Below are positions 6,661 to 12,443 of a stretch of 33,949 nucleotides of DNA, in pieces. The DNA is from a virus. The position numbers were made by a program, and so were the translations under genes. Location: IMG/VR virus record IMGVR_UViG_3300043395_001460, positions 1 to 33,949 of that record; one strand, written 5' to 3'. The notes below the pieces were generated by a model, which was not told the DNA's origin, did no database searches, and saw nothing but the letters and a program-made list of their open reading frames with translations. The stretch's first letter is position 1. Every line of letters starts with the position of its first letter.

Positions 6661-7283
6661 GCGTTGAGCTGATCCACTGCACGCCAGATGCTGAGGCGTT
6701 GATCGTCAAGATGGCCAGGGTGAGCAATCCGGCCAACGCCGACAATCAGGCCACCGCGCCAAGGCTGCTGCGCTACCTGATCCGGCACCGGCACTGGTCA
6801 CCGTTCGAGATGGCCAGCCTGTGCCTGAAGATCGAAACCGAGCGCGATATCGCGGCGCAGATCCTGCGGCACCGGTCGTTCAGCTTCCAGGAGTTCTCCA
6901 CCCGTTACGCCGTCACCGGCCGTGCGCAGGCGCCACGCTTGCGCCGGCAAGACACGGAGAACCGGCAGAACAGCCACGACGATCTGGACCCGACAGCGCA
7001 GCAGGCATGGGGCAACCTGCTGAGCGATCACCTCACGCGATCCCACGCGCTCTACCAGCAGTTGCTGGAGCAGGGCATTGCCAAGGAGACAGCGCGCCGG
7101 ATCCTGCCACTCTGCACGCCAACCACGCTTTATATGCACGGCACGCTCAGAAGCTGGATCCACTACATCAATGTGCGGACTGATCCGTCAACGCAGCTGG
7201 AGCACCGTGAGATTGCGTTGGCCGCGCGCGAGATCTTCGCTCAGCAGTTCCCCGCCATTGCAGAGGCCGCCTTCAATGACTGA
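6657..7283 (+). CDS. thyX: FAD-dependent thymidylate synthase ThyX
   Basis: The protein is 208 residues from ATG 6657; an in-frame GTG at 6651 is less likely because 6657 gives the ATGA overlap. The ThyX signature RHR-x7-S is present as RHRSFSFQEFS (about residues 71-81), followed by TRY. RHRHWSPFE appears earlier at 43-51, and LYMHGTLRSWIHYINVR with the flavin- and dUMP-binding residues appears late. ThyX makes dTMP from dUMP using methylene-tetrahydrofolate, NADPH and FAD. Phages carry it to raise thymidylate during replication. It works in the same pathway as the deaminase-like gene at 9685. Length fits the family. Confidence 0.96.
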   Translation: MSVELIHCTPDAEALIVKMARVSNPANADNQATAPRLLRYLIRHRHWSPFEMASLCLKIETERDIAAQILRHRSFSFQEFSTRYAVTGRAQAPRLRRQDTENRQNSHDDLDPTAQQAWGNLLSDHLTRSHALYQQLLEQGIAKETARRILPLCTPTTLYMHGTLRSWIHYINVRTDPSTQLEHREIALAAREIFAQQFPAIAEAAFND

Positions 7284-7509
7284 TCCAATCAACCCAGACC
7301 ACTATCGCCGCGGCCCAGTGGAGGCCATCGACGTGATCGAGGCTGCCATAGCGGATGCGCCGCATATGGTGCCCGCCTACTTGCACGGTCAGGCGCTCAA
7401 GTATCTGCTGCGGCTGTGGTGTAAGGGCAATGCTCTGCAAGATGCCCGGCAAGATGCCCGCAAGTGCCGCTGGTATCTCGATCGGCTGATTGCCAAACTA
7501 GAGGGATGA
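7276..7509 (+). CDS. DUF3310 family protein
   Basis: This 77-residue protein carries the DUF3310 pattern: TDPINPDHYRRGPVEAIDVIEAAI, then QALKYLLRLWCKGNALQDARKC and WYLDRLIAKLE. The family is common in tailed phages near nucleotide-metabolism genes. It is sometimes labelled a nucleotide kinase, but its biochemical role is not established. The start overlaps the thyX stop by 8 bases and the end overlaps the next ATG. Confidence 0.85.
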   Translation: MTDPINPDHYRRGPVEAIDVIEAAIADAPHMVPAYLHGQALKYLLRLWCKGNALQDARQDARKCRWYLDRLIAKLEG

Positions 7510-7736
7510 TGCACCTGCCAGGCCTAAACCTGCTCGAGCGCTTTGCGCTGTGGTTGTTGGTGCGCAGCCCGCGAACCAGCATGGTGGTGGTGAAAGAACT
7601 GCACTGGCCAACGGTGTTTGTGGCGGCCAATCCGCTGGATCCGGTGGCGGCGCACGTCACGGGCGGCCAATCAGAACCAGCCTCGCTGCAGCTCGAGCGG
7701 ATCTACCACCTGCCGAGCTACGGGGAAGACGAGTGA
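7506..7736 (+). CDS. Small protein of unknown function
   Basis: A 76-residue product from ATG 7506 (a second ATG follows at 7509). The first 30 residues are hydrophobic with basic residues between (LLERFALWLLVRSPRTSMVVV), perhaps an amphipathic or membrane-associated helix. The rest is polar and acidic at the end (YHLPSYGEDE). The stop overlaps the next GTG as GTGA. No family recognised. Confidence 0.6.
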   Translation: MMHLPGLNLLERFALWLLVRSPRTSMVVVKELHWPTVFVAANPLDPVAAHVTGGQSEPASLQLERIYHLPSYGEDE

Positions 7737-8056
7737 TCAGTCTGCACGCCGGCCGTTTGCTGCTGGTGTGCAGCCGCTCCGATCACAACTGGCACGCGCG
7801 CATCGTGCTCGGTCCGAAACCCGAGCTGCAGCTCGAGGCCGATACCGGCACCGTGCAGCTGCAGGAAGCGCTGCTGCGGGCGCAGTCGATCTATCGCGCA
7901 GCGGTCACCAACCTGCGGCCAGCTGGTGGCGCGCCAATGTGTTGGGATTGCCGCTTCTGGGAGATGGGGCACCAGCGCTGCGGGTATGAGTTGCCAGAAT
8001 CGAAGAGAAGCGGCGGCCGTTTCGCGGCCAGGTGTGATCTCTATGTTCGGTCCTGA
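7733..8056 (+). CDS. Cysteine-cluster protein of unknown function
   Basis: A 107-residue protein from GTG 7733, chosen because GTGA overlaps the previous stop although the frame is open further upstream. The N-terminal half is probably a small beta-rich domain (ISLHAGRLLLVCSRSDHNW...). The C-terminal 40 residues carry MCWDCRFW, then QRCGYELPE, then ARCDLY. This gives a Cys-x2-Cys...Cys...Cys pattern that probably binds zinc. I recall similar Cys-rich tails in small cyanophage proteins but cannot name a family. It sits in the coupled array after DUF3310. Confidence 0.65.
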   Translation: MISLHAGRLLLVCSRSDHNWHARIVLGPKPELQLEADTGTVQLQEALLRAQSIYRAAVTNLRPAGGAPMCWDCRFWEMGHQRCGYELPESKRSGGRFAARCDLYVRS

Positions 8057-8213
8057 GGTGCTCAGCCGCACCGAGCGCGATGGCGGCAGCATCGAAACGC
8101 TGATGCCAGTCAACGGCGAGATCTATTACCGCAGCTGCGTTGGCGGCACATGCCGCTACAGCTCCGACCTATGGCAGGCCGAGCTATACCTCGATCACCT
8201 GCTCGGCCGCTGA
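8043..8213 (+). CDS. Small protein of unknown function
   Basis: A 56-residue frame from ATG 8043 (MFGPEVLSRTERDGG...), overlapping the previous gene by 14 bases. It holds two cysteines in SCVGGTCRY and ends in an amphipathic helix, LWQAELYLDHLLGR. Its stop shares a base with the next ATG (TGATG). No family recognised. Confidence 0.6.
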   Translation: MFGPEVLSRTERDGGSIETLMPVNGEIYYRSCVGGTCRYSSDLWQAELYLDHLLGR

Positions 8214-8299
8214 TGCTCCACGACGTGCTGATCCTGGTGGTGGAGTATTGGGTGACGTGCCTGATCGCGCTGTGGGTGTGCAGCCGGATTCTGCCCTAG
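8213..8299 (+). CDS. 28-residue membrane peptide, last gene of the array
   Basis: MLHDVLILVVEYWVTCLIAL followed by WVCSRILP: nearly the whole peptide is one hydrophobic helix. Its ATG overlaps the previous stop. It is very short, so the call depends on the overlap and on the clean membrane pattern rather than on homology. It would be an inner-membrane miniprotein. A leaderless chance frame cannot be excluded. Confidence 0.45.
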   Translation: MLHDVLILVVEYWVTCLIALWVCSRILP

Positions 8300-8325
8300 C
8301 CTGACTGCGTTCCCGCTCTGCTTCG

Positions 8326-8470
8326 GCATCGGGCTAAGTCCCTGGCAACAGGGCCTCATCGGGTTTACCAAGTCTGACTCTCTGCAGGCAGTCCCCCGAT
8401 GCGACAACATCAGCGGTCGCGGATTCGCCAAGACTGCCGAGGTAGCCGAGCCCCTGGGAAACCGGGGGCT
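8326..8470 (+). ncRNA. Candidate structured RNA or 3' UTR with terminator-like hairpin
   Basis: The 275-bp gap between the array and the convergent HNH gene holds nested potential helices on the plus strand. GCATCGGG (8326-8333) pairs with CCCGATGC (8395-8402). Inside it is CCCTG-GCAA-CAGGG (8340-8353), with a GNRA loop. GCGGTC (8413-8418) pairs with GACTGC (8432-8437) and encloses GCG-GATT-CGC. AGCCCCTGG-GAAA-CCGGGGGCT (8449-8470) has nine pairs, one of them G-U, and a GNRA loop. Only a weak T-rich tract follows, so the last hairpin may be an inefficient terminator. GC-rich DNA folds readily, so conservation would be needed to prove a real RNA. I cannot match it to a known family. Confidence 0.35.
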
Positions 8471-8574
8471 TTGGTGTATTTGGGTGCCCGGTGGCTGGTC
8501 CGCACGAGGTGCCAGCCTCACCGCTGCCGGGCGCAGCGGACGACTGAGATCCGAAGATCAACAGAACCCAGAGC

Positions 8575-8901
8575 TTAGCCATCTGCAAGCCAACGTGCGA
8601 TCGCCCACTCGCCCAGAGCTGACCAGAACGGCTGCTGGCGATACCAGTCCACCCACGGCTTGTGCCCCTTGGAGCAGTTGCAGCCCATGCAGCAGGCGAC
8701 CATGTTGCTCGGCACGGTAATGCCGCCGTGCGCCTTGGGGATGATGTGATCGAGCGTCGGGCTGCGGCCGAGATCATCGCCGCAGTAGGCGCAGCGATAG
8801 TTCCAGGCGAGGAGGATCTGATCACGGGCTGATCGCCGGGTGACCAGCCGGGTCTCGTCAATCCGGTGTCGATCCACTGAGATCCGGCGGCAGGGGGACA
8901 C
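8575..8901 (-). CDS. HNH endonuclease
   Basis: The protein is 108 residues from GTG 8901; an in-frame GTG at 8877 is an alternative. The HNH/McrA-type site is clear: WNYRCAYCGDDL, TLDHIIPKAHGG with the DH pair, then NMVACCMGCNCSKGHKPW. Two CxxC pairs bind zinc and the His residues form the catalytic site. The C-terminal residues after the fold are few, so this is a minimal nuclease with no obvious DNA-binding extension. It overlaps the upstream small gene by 44 bases. In phages such enzymes can assist packaging or act as selfish nicking enzymes. It lies far from the terminase genes here, so the role is open. Confidence 0.88.
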   Translation of the reverse strand: MSPCRRISVDRHRIDETRLVTRRSARDQILLAWNYRCAYCGDDLGRSPTLDHIIPKAHGGITVPSNMVACCMGCNCSKGHKPWVDWYRQQPFWSALGEWAIARWLADG

Positions 8902-9043
8902 AGTTCACCTCGATGTCGATGATGTCTTCATCGGAGGGGATGAACTCGGCCAGGTGGCTGTAGATGTCAGCTGGCAGGTCGTCGGGATCGGAGTCCGATC
9001 GGATGATGAGCTTGGCGGAGATCTCTAGGTAGAACGCCCGCAT
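8858..9043 (-). CDS. Small acidic protein of unknown function
   Basis: A 61-residue frame from ATG 9043 (MRAFYLEISAKLII...). It is strongly acidic in the middle (DSDPDDLPADIYSHLAEFIP, then SDEDIIDIEVNCVPLPPD). The pattern of a beta strand, an acidic helix and a second strand suggests a small alpha/beta protein. The frame is open further upstream to 9367, but that part covers the divergent gene and promoter and has poor coding character. It precedes and overlaps the HNH gene. An acidic partner or inhibitor of the nuclease is a speculative possibility. Confidence 0.6.
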   Translation of the reverse strand: MRAFYLEISAKLIIRSDSDPDDLPADIYSHLAEFIPSDEDIIDIEVNCVPLPPDLSGSTPD

Positions 9044-9140
9044 GGGCTGGCCGCCGCTTGCTGCACGGTAGCGGGCGCGACAGGATTGGGCCTGTGACGG
9101 ATTGTGAACGGGCCGGCCGATCAGCTCAGGGTGCCCCGTG

Positions 9141-9153
9141 GGCGGTGTATAGT
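9141..9153 (+). promoter_or_regulatory. Candidate promoter -10 with operator half-site
   Basis: TATAGT (9148-9153) lies 25 bp before the ATG at 9179. It is preceded by GGCGGTGTAT (9141-9150), identical to ten bases of the operator/-10 region at 5337-5346. No convincing -35 hexamer is visible at the right distance. It may be an activated or extended promoter, or a site for the same regulator. The call rests mainly on the shared 10-mer. Confidence 0.4.
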
Positions 9154-9178
9154 TCACACATCGACAGCCACCACTCCG

Positions 9179-9403
9179 ATGACCCTCCCCACCATCGCCA
9201 ACCGCACCAGCCACTTCCTGATCTCCGCCGATGGCACCCAGCTGGTTCGCTTCTCTGACGCCGGCGACCACCAGATGCTGATGAATCGCTTTGCTCTCGA
9301 AGCTGGCGAATGGGCTCCCCAGGGTGGCGGCTTTGATTGGACTGGCAAAATGCGCCAGCGCTACCAAGCCCTCACTGCCAAGGGCTACCGCAAGGTCGCC
9401 TGA
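9179..9403 (+). CDS. Small protein of unknown function
   Basis: A 74-residue protein from ATG 9179 (MTLPTIANRTSHFLISADGT...). It has a strand-rich first half, a helix around QMLMNRFALEAGEW, a Gly-rich turn, and a basic end (RYQALTAKGYRKVA). It lies behind the candidate promoter at 9148 and is followed by a perfect hairpin at 9412. No domain recognised. Codon use matches the neighbouring rightward genes. Confidence 0.65.
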   Translation: MTLPTIANRTSHFLISADGTQLVRFSDAGDHQMLMNRFALEAGEWAPQGGGFDWTGKMRQRYQALTAKGYRKVA

Positions 9404-9411
9404 CCCCTACC

Positions 9412-9429
9412 GGGGCGCTCCGGCGCCCC
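9412..9429. other. Perfect 7-bp intergenic hairpin
   Basis: GGGGCGC (9412-9418), loop TCCG, GCGCCCC (9423-9429) form a perfect stem in the 39-bp gap between two small rightward genes, close to the ribosome-binding region of the second. There is no T run, so it is not a standard terminator. It could stabilise the upstream mRNA end or lower translation of the downstream gene. Confidence 0.5.
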
Positions 9430-9442
9430 TAACCTCACCACC

Positions 9443-9631
9443 ATGCAATACATCCTCCGCATCGGTCCGTGGCACGTCGGACCGTTTCCGACCCACATCT
9501 CGGCGCAGCACTTCGCCGAGAGCCACGGCTGCGATGACTACACGATGATTCCGTTGGACGATCCGGCTGAGGCGCCGGGGCGGATCTATCGGCTGCGCAT
9601 GGCGGATCTGCAGCATCCGATGCGCAAATAA
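9443..9631 (+). CDS. Small protein of unknown function
   Basis: A 62-residue protein, MQYILRIGPWHVGPF..., with a beta hairpin at the N-terminus, then ISAQHFAESHGCDDYTMIPL and an Arg-rich end. The architecture resembles the small proteins at 5771 and 5937 (strands followed by a helix and a polar strand), but similarity is too weak to claim homology. It ends inside the 5' side of the convergent terminator. Confidence 0.6.
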   Translation: MQYILRIGPWHVGPFPTHISAQHFAESHGCDDYTMIPLDDPAEAPGRIYRLRMADLQHPMRK

Positions 9632-9654
9632 AAAACCCGGCTGGCTAGGCCGGG
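9630..9654 (-). terminator. Intrinsic terminator of the dCTP deaminase-like gene
   Basis: Read on the minus strand, CCCGGC (9654-9649), a 7-base loop and GCCGGG (9641-9636) are followed by six T (9635-9630) and a further T-rich run. This is a standard rho-independent terminator 30 bases beyond the deaminase stop. It overlaps the last codons of the convergent small gene. Confidence 0.85.
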
Positions 9655-9684
9655 GCAGGCGTCCACTCGTTCTCCGGTGTCAGG

Positions 9685-10203
9685 CTAGCCCTTGCTCGCG
9701 GTGACGCCGAGATCGCCGTTGTAGCGGCCAGTGATCGCGTAGCTGCGGCCGGGGATGCCTTCCATCTTGTGGAAGACCATCTGGCCGATCTTCATGCCAG
9801 GCCAGATCCCGATCGGGTGCATCCGGCGCGCATTGCTCAGCTCCAGCGTGAGGCGGCTGTTATGCCACCCTGGATCACACCAGCCGGCCAGCAGGTGCTC
9901 GAGGCCTTCGCGGGCGCGGCTGGACTTGAGCACGAACTGCGCCGCGATGAAGTCCGGCAGGTTGAAGATCTCGCGCGTCTCCGCCAGGCAGAACTCACCC
10001 GGCTGCAGCCAGTACGGGTCCTCCGCGGTGTGGCCGGCGATGCCGTGGATCTGCAGCTCAGGGCGATCCGCCACCTCGATCATGATCCGATCGCCCAGCA
10101 GCACATCGATGCTGGCCGGATTCACTAGCTCAGGATCGAATGGCACCACCATCGCGTGGCGCTTGCACAGGTCGTGGATCTCGTAGTCGGGCAGCGGAGC
10201 CAT
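9685..10203 (-). CDS. dcd: dCTP deaminase / dUTPase-fold enzyme (Dcd-like)
   Basis: The protein is 172 residues from ATG 10203. Dcd-family blocks are clear: LVNPASIDVLLGDRI at the N-terminus, FVLKSSRAREGLEHLLAGW with the nucleotide-binding SSRAR, CDPGWHNSRLTLELSN with the conserved Glu of the active site, and PGMKIGQMVF. The enzyme converts dCTP to dUTP, and some relatives also hydrolyse dUTP to dUMP, the substrate of the phage ThyX. The sequence alone does not settle which version this is. It stands alone on the minus strand with its own terminator. The divergent homing endonuclease begins 73 bp from its start. Confidence 0.9.
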   Translation of the reverse strand: MAPLPDYEIHDLCKRHAMVVPFDPELVNPASIDVLLGDRIMIEVADRPELQIHGIAGHTAEDPYWLQPGEFCLAETREIFNLPDFIAAQFVLKSSRAREGLEHLLAGWCDPGWHNSRLTLELSNARRMHPIGIWPGMKIGQMVFHKMEGIPGRSYAITGRYNGDLGVTASKG

Positions 10204-10276
10204 GCGCGCGCAGTAGGATTGGGGTGCTCCAGCGGGTTGCCGCCCCTGAAGCGTGACCACCTGCAGGACCCAGGCG

Positions 10277-10804
10277 ATGACCACCAGCGTAGAGGTGTGG
10301 AAGCCCGTTGTCGGCTACGAAGGGCTTTATGAAGTGTCGGATCACGGCCGGGTCAGAAGCTTGCGCAACCGCCGCTGGTGCGGCAGCCACTGGTACGAAG
10401 TGCCGATCAGTGCGATGAAGGCCACTATTGCCCGCAACGGTTATCCCGTGGTCAGGCTTACCAAAGAAGGCCGTGGTCGCACTGTCGCTGTTCACACGAT
10501 TGTGTTGACCGCTTTTTGTAGTTCAAAGCCAGCGGGACAAGAGTGCCGGCATCTCAATGGGAATCCTCAAGACTCCCGCTTGTGCAATCTGGCTTGGGGA
10601 ACGCCGCTTGAAAATACAGAAGACCGCAAAAGGCATGGAACCATGCCTCAAGGTCCTAAGCATCACGCAGCAAAGCTCACTATTGAACAAGTGCTTAAGA
10701 TTCGAACCGCAACAGGCGCCCATCGAGAAATTGCACAGCGCTATGGGATTGCTGCTTCTGCCGTCTCAACGATAAAAAGCCGCAAGTCTTGGTCTTGGCT
10801 CTAA
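10277..10804 (+). CDS. Freestanding homing endonuclease, NUMOD4-HNH
   Basis: The protein is 175 residues from ATG 10277; an in-frame GTG at 10253 is less likely. The N-terminus is a NUMOD4 unit (EVWKPVVGYEGLYEVSDHG, RVRSLRN). The HNH core reads VHTIVLTAFCS, then CRHLNGNPQDSRLCNLAWGT and ENTEDRKRHG. The C-terminal 45 residues form a helix-turn-helix (LTIEQVLKIRTATGAHREIA, then YGIAASAVSTIKSRKSW) that would bind the target. The 3' two thirds is visibly more AT-rich than its neighbours, a sign of recent arrival. It lies on the plus strand between two leftward genes, and its stop overlaps the endolysin stop. It is a selfish nicking or cutting enzyme that spreads to phages lacking it. Confidence 0.92.
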   Translation: MTTSVEVWKPVVGYEGLYEVSDHGRVRSLRNRRWCGSHWYEVPISAMKATIARNGYPVVRLTKEGRGRTVAVHTIVLTAFCSSKPAGQECRHLNGNPQDSRLCNLAWGTPLENTEDRKRHGTMPQGPKHHAAKLTIEQVLKIRTATGAHREIAQRYGIAASAVSTIKSRKSWSWL

Positions 10805-11877
10805 TACTCCCAGCGCACCCGTGGCCTGCCTTGCCGGATTCCTACATGCACGAATCCCTTGGCTGCTCCATAGCCCAATGAGTAGGGCCATGCCTTATCG
10901 CACCAATCCTGCACGGTGTAGATGCTTACTCCGTCAACGTACACATCAACCGCCCCGCAACCCGTCTTGAACAGGTGCTCGCTGTTACTGGCGCCACCAA
11001 CGGAGGCATTTACTGCTGGCGGCCTATGCCCACTTGTGATGATTACCGGCTTGCCAAAGTGGGCGCGCACCTTCTCAAGAAACTGGCAAAGTTCCGTAGC
11101 AATGTCGCACTGGCTTTGATTCAGAAAGCGGCGCCGCTCCTCACCGTTGCACAGCTCGCCATAGGTGAAGTTGGGGGTCACTGCAAAAGAGAACGGACTG
11201 GCCGGTGTCAGCTTGCTTGCTGGCTTTTGCGGTAAACCGATGCCCTGCATCCAAAGTCGACCCTCGGCTTGTCTGCGCCGGCGCAAGCCCGCTTCGACGT
11301 TCGTGTTGGGGTTGCAATAAAGAAGCATTGCGTCGGGGACTTTTGACCAGTCTTTGTCCCGCAGTCTGGCGGTAATAGTTTCAAAGCCTGTTGAGCCATA
11401 GAACGAGCTGCCCACGTTGTAACCCAGAGAGATGAGCGCGCACTTCTGCGCATCGGTCATCTCCACCCAGTAAGGCACGGTGATGCGCAGCTTCTCGGCG
11501 ATGCGATCCACTTCCTGCCGCAGGAGCAGGTCAGCCTCGATCGCGTTGATCGCGTCGCCACGCTTGACAGGCACACCGCCGCTATAGCGGGTGGTGCCAT
11601 ACCCAATCGTCCACGGCTCACCACCGCTGAGCGGATCGGGATAGGCGCTGAGGTGGCAGCCTTCGAACTCCTTAATCAGGCTGATCGCGGCGCTTAGGTC
11701 GCTTTGCTTGCCGTCTTGACTCCATGTCTGAAACCATTCGCGGTCGCGCCGCATCACGGCGTCGTAGCCGTTGGCGATCAGATCGGTTTCTAGCTGCTGA
11801 ATCGCGGCGCTCTGATGCGGTTGCGCCTTGTAGTACCTGAACAGCTGTTGCAGGGTGATGGGCGCGTCGTTCGCCAT
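10801..11877 (-). CDS. Two-domain endolysin: GH24 lysozyme plus M15 peptidase
   Basis: The protein is 358 residues from ATG 11877. Residues 1-58 are a helical leader. Residues about 60-215 form a T4-type lysozyme (GH24): LIKEFEGCHLSAYPDP, then EPWTIGYGTT, NAIEADLLLRQEV, and ALISLGYNVGSS. This domain cuts the sugar backbone of peptidoglycan. From about residue 235 an M15A-type zinc peptidase follows: NFTYGELC, PVIITSGHRPPAVN, SEHLFKTGCGAVDV and FVHVGI. His301, Asp311 and His344 are the likely zinc ligands. It would cut peptide stems. No signal peptide is visible, so release needs the membrane proteins encoded just upstream. The combination of a glycosidase and a peptidase in one phage lysin is unusual for this size class. 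Confidence 0.93.
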   Translation of the reverse strand: MANDAPITLQQLFRYYKAQPHQSAAIQQLETDLIANGYDAVMRRDREWFQTWSQDGKQSDLSAAISLIKEFEGCHLSAYPDPLSGGEPWTIGYGTTRYSGGVPVKRGDAINAIEADLLLRQEVDRIAEKLRITVPYWVEMTDAQKCALISLGYNVGSSFYGSTGFETITARLRDKDWSKVPDAMLLYCNPNTNVEAGLRRRRQAEGRLWMQGIGLPQKPASKLTPASPFSFAVTPNFTYGELCNGEERRRFLNQSQCDIATELCQFLEKVRAHFGKPVIITSGHRPPAVNASVGGASNSEHLFKTGCGAVDVYVDGVSIYTVQDWCDKAWPYSLGYGAAKGFVHVGIRQGRPRVRWEY

Positions 11878-11880
11878 GAT

Positions 11881-12027
11881 TCAGCGGCGCTGCTTTGGGA
11901 AGGCCAGCTGCAGCACCTTGATCAGCAGCTGAATCCAGCTGTTCGACTTGAGCGGTGACACCGCGATGATCTCGCTGCCTGCTGCAACGATGATCGCGAT
12001 CACCGCGATCGTGGTGGCATGATCCAT
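11881..12027 (-). CDS. Small membrane protein, candidate holin component
   Basis: A 48-residue frame from ATG 12027 with one hydrophobic segment, TTIAVIAIIVAAGSEIIAV (about 5-23), then PLKSNSWIQLLIKVLQLAF and a basic end (PKQRR). It lies three bases from the endolysin and two bases after the next upstream gene, so it belongs to the lysis cassette. A single-span protein with an amphipathic second helix and a basic tail fits a pinholin or holin accessory. I recall similar small proteins next to cyanophage lysozymes but know of no functional proof. Confidence 0.65.
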   Translation of the reverse strand: MDHATTIAVIAIIVAAGSEIIAVSPLKSNSWIQLLIKVLQLAFPKQRR

Positions 12028-12029
12028 GG

Positions 12030-12281
12030 CTAACAGGTAGGCGGCCGTGCTTCCAACTTAGATACGCGCTGCTCAACCGTCGATAGCCGGCCAAACGTTT
12101 CGCGCCGGTCTTCCTTGATGTCTTTATGCAGCACCTCGAGCTGTGTGGCGATGTGCTCCACAGCTGAGGTGAGTCTGATCACGGCATCACGGGCCTGGTC
12201 ATTGCGGCGGCTGGCACCAGAAGCGCCCATAGCTGCCACTGTGATGGATGCACCAGCCACTGCGGCGATGATCTCGATCAT
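12030..12281 (-). CDS. Membrane-anchored coiled-coil protein, holin-like
   Basis: An 83-residue protein from ATG 12281. It begins with a hydrophobic segment, MIEIIAAVAGASITVAAMGA, and continues as a long amphipathic coiled coil (AVIRLTSAVEHIATQLEVLH through STVEQRVSKLEAR). This topology resembles XhlA/haemolysin-type phage lysis proteins, except that here the membrane anchor is at the N-terminus instead of the C-terminus. It is located between the small membrane protein and a small basic protein. Together with 11881-12027 it probably forms the membrane-permeabilising part of the lysis system. Confidence 0.65.
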   Translation of the reverse strand: MIEIIAAVAGASITVAAMGASGASRRNDQARDAVIRLTSAVEHIATQLEVLHKDIKEDRRETFGRLSTVEQRVSKLEARPPTC

Positions 12282-12305
12282 GGCGGCAACGGCTACAACT
12301 ACAGC

Positions 12306-12443
12306 TTACCGACCCTGCCCGCGCAAAGGCTTCTTACCGCGCCGCCGCGGCCGTGAGCGCTGCCCATAGCCCTGGCATGTGGTCTTAGGCGGGCCGGGCT
12401 GATGCTGCAGGCTGCCGGTGCCGGTCTTGCTGCGTACTGCCAT
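12306..12443 (-). CDS. Small Arg/Lys/Gly-rich basic protein
   Basis: A 45-residue frame from ATG 12443, whose start overlaps the upstream stop (TGATG). It reads MAVRSKTGTGSLQHQPGPPK..., ending RGKKPLRGQGR: strongly basic, rich in Gly and Pro, and probably disordered. I recall short proteins with the same TGTGSLQH and RGQG elements in cyanophages, where they are uncharacterised. It may bind nucleic acid or be a minor virion component. Confidence 0.65.
   Translation of the reverse strand: MAVRSKTGTGSLQHQPGPPKTTCQGYGQRSRPRRRGKKPLRGQGR

Noticed and set aside
8334-8582. Possible 82-residue minus-strand protein overlapping the end of the HNH gene
   Set aside because: It begins plausibly (MAKLWVLLIFGSQSSAAPGS) but then becomes low-complexity Gly/Pro/Ser. 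It covers the GC-rich hairpins and shows no recognisable fold. I judged the RNA structures the better explanation, though a short secreted peptide is not excluded.
9044-9367. Upstream extension of the small minus-strand gene that ends at 8858
   Set aside because: The extra 108 codons run through the divergent promoter and the gene at 9179 and lack protein character. ATG 9043 is the more likely start.
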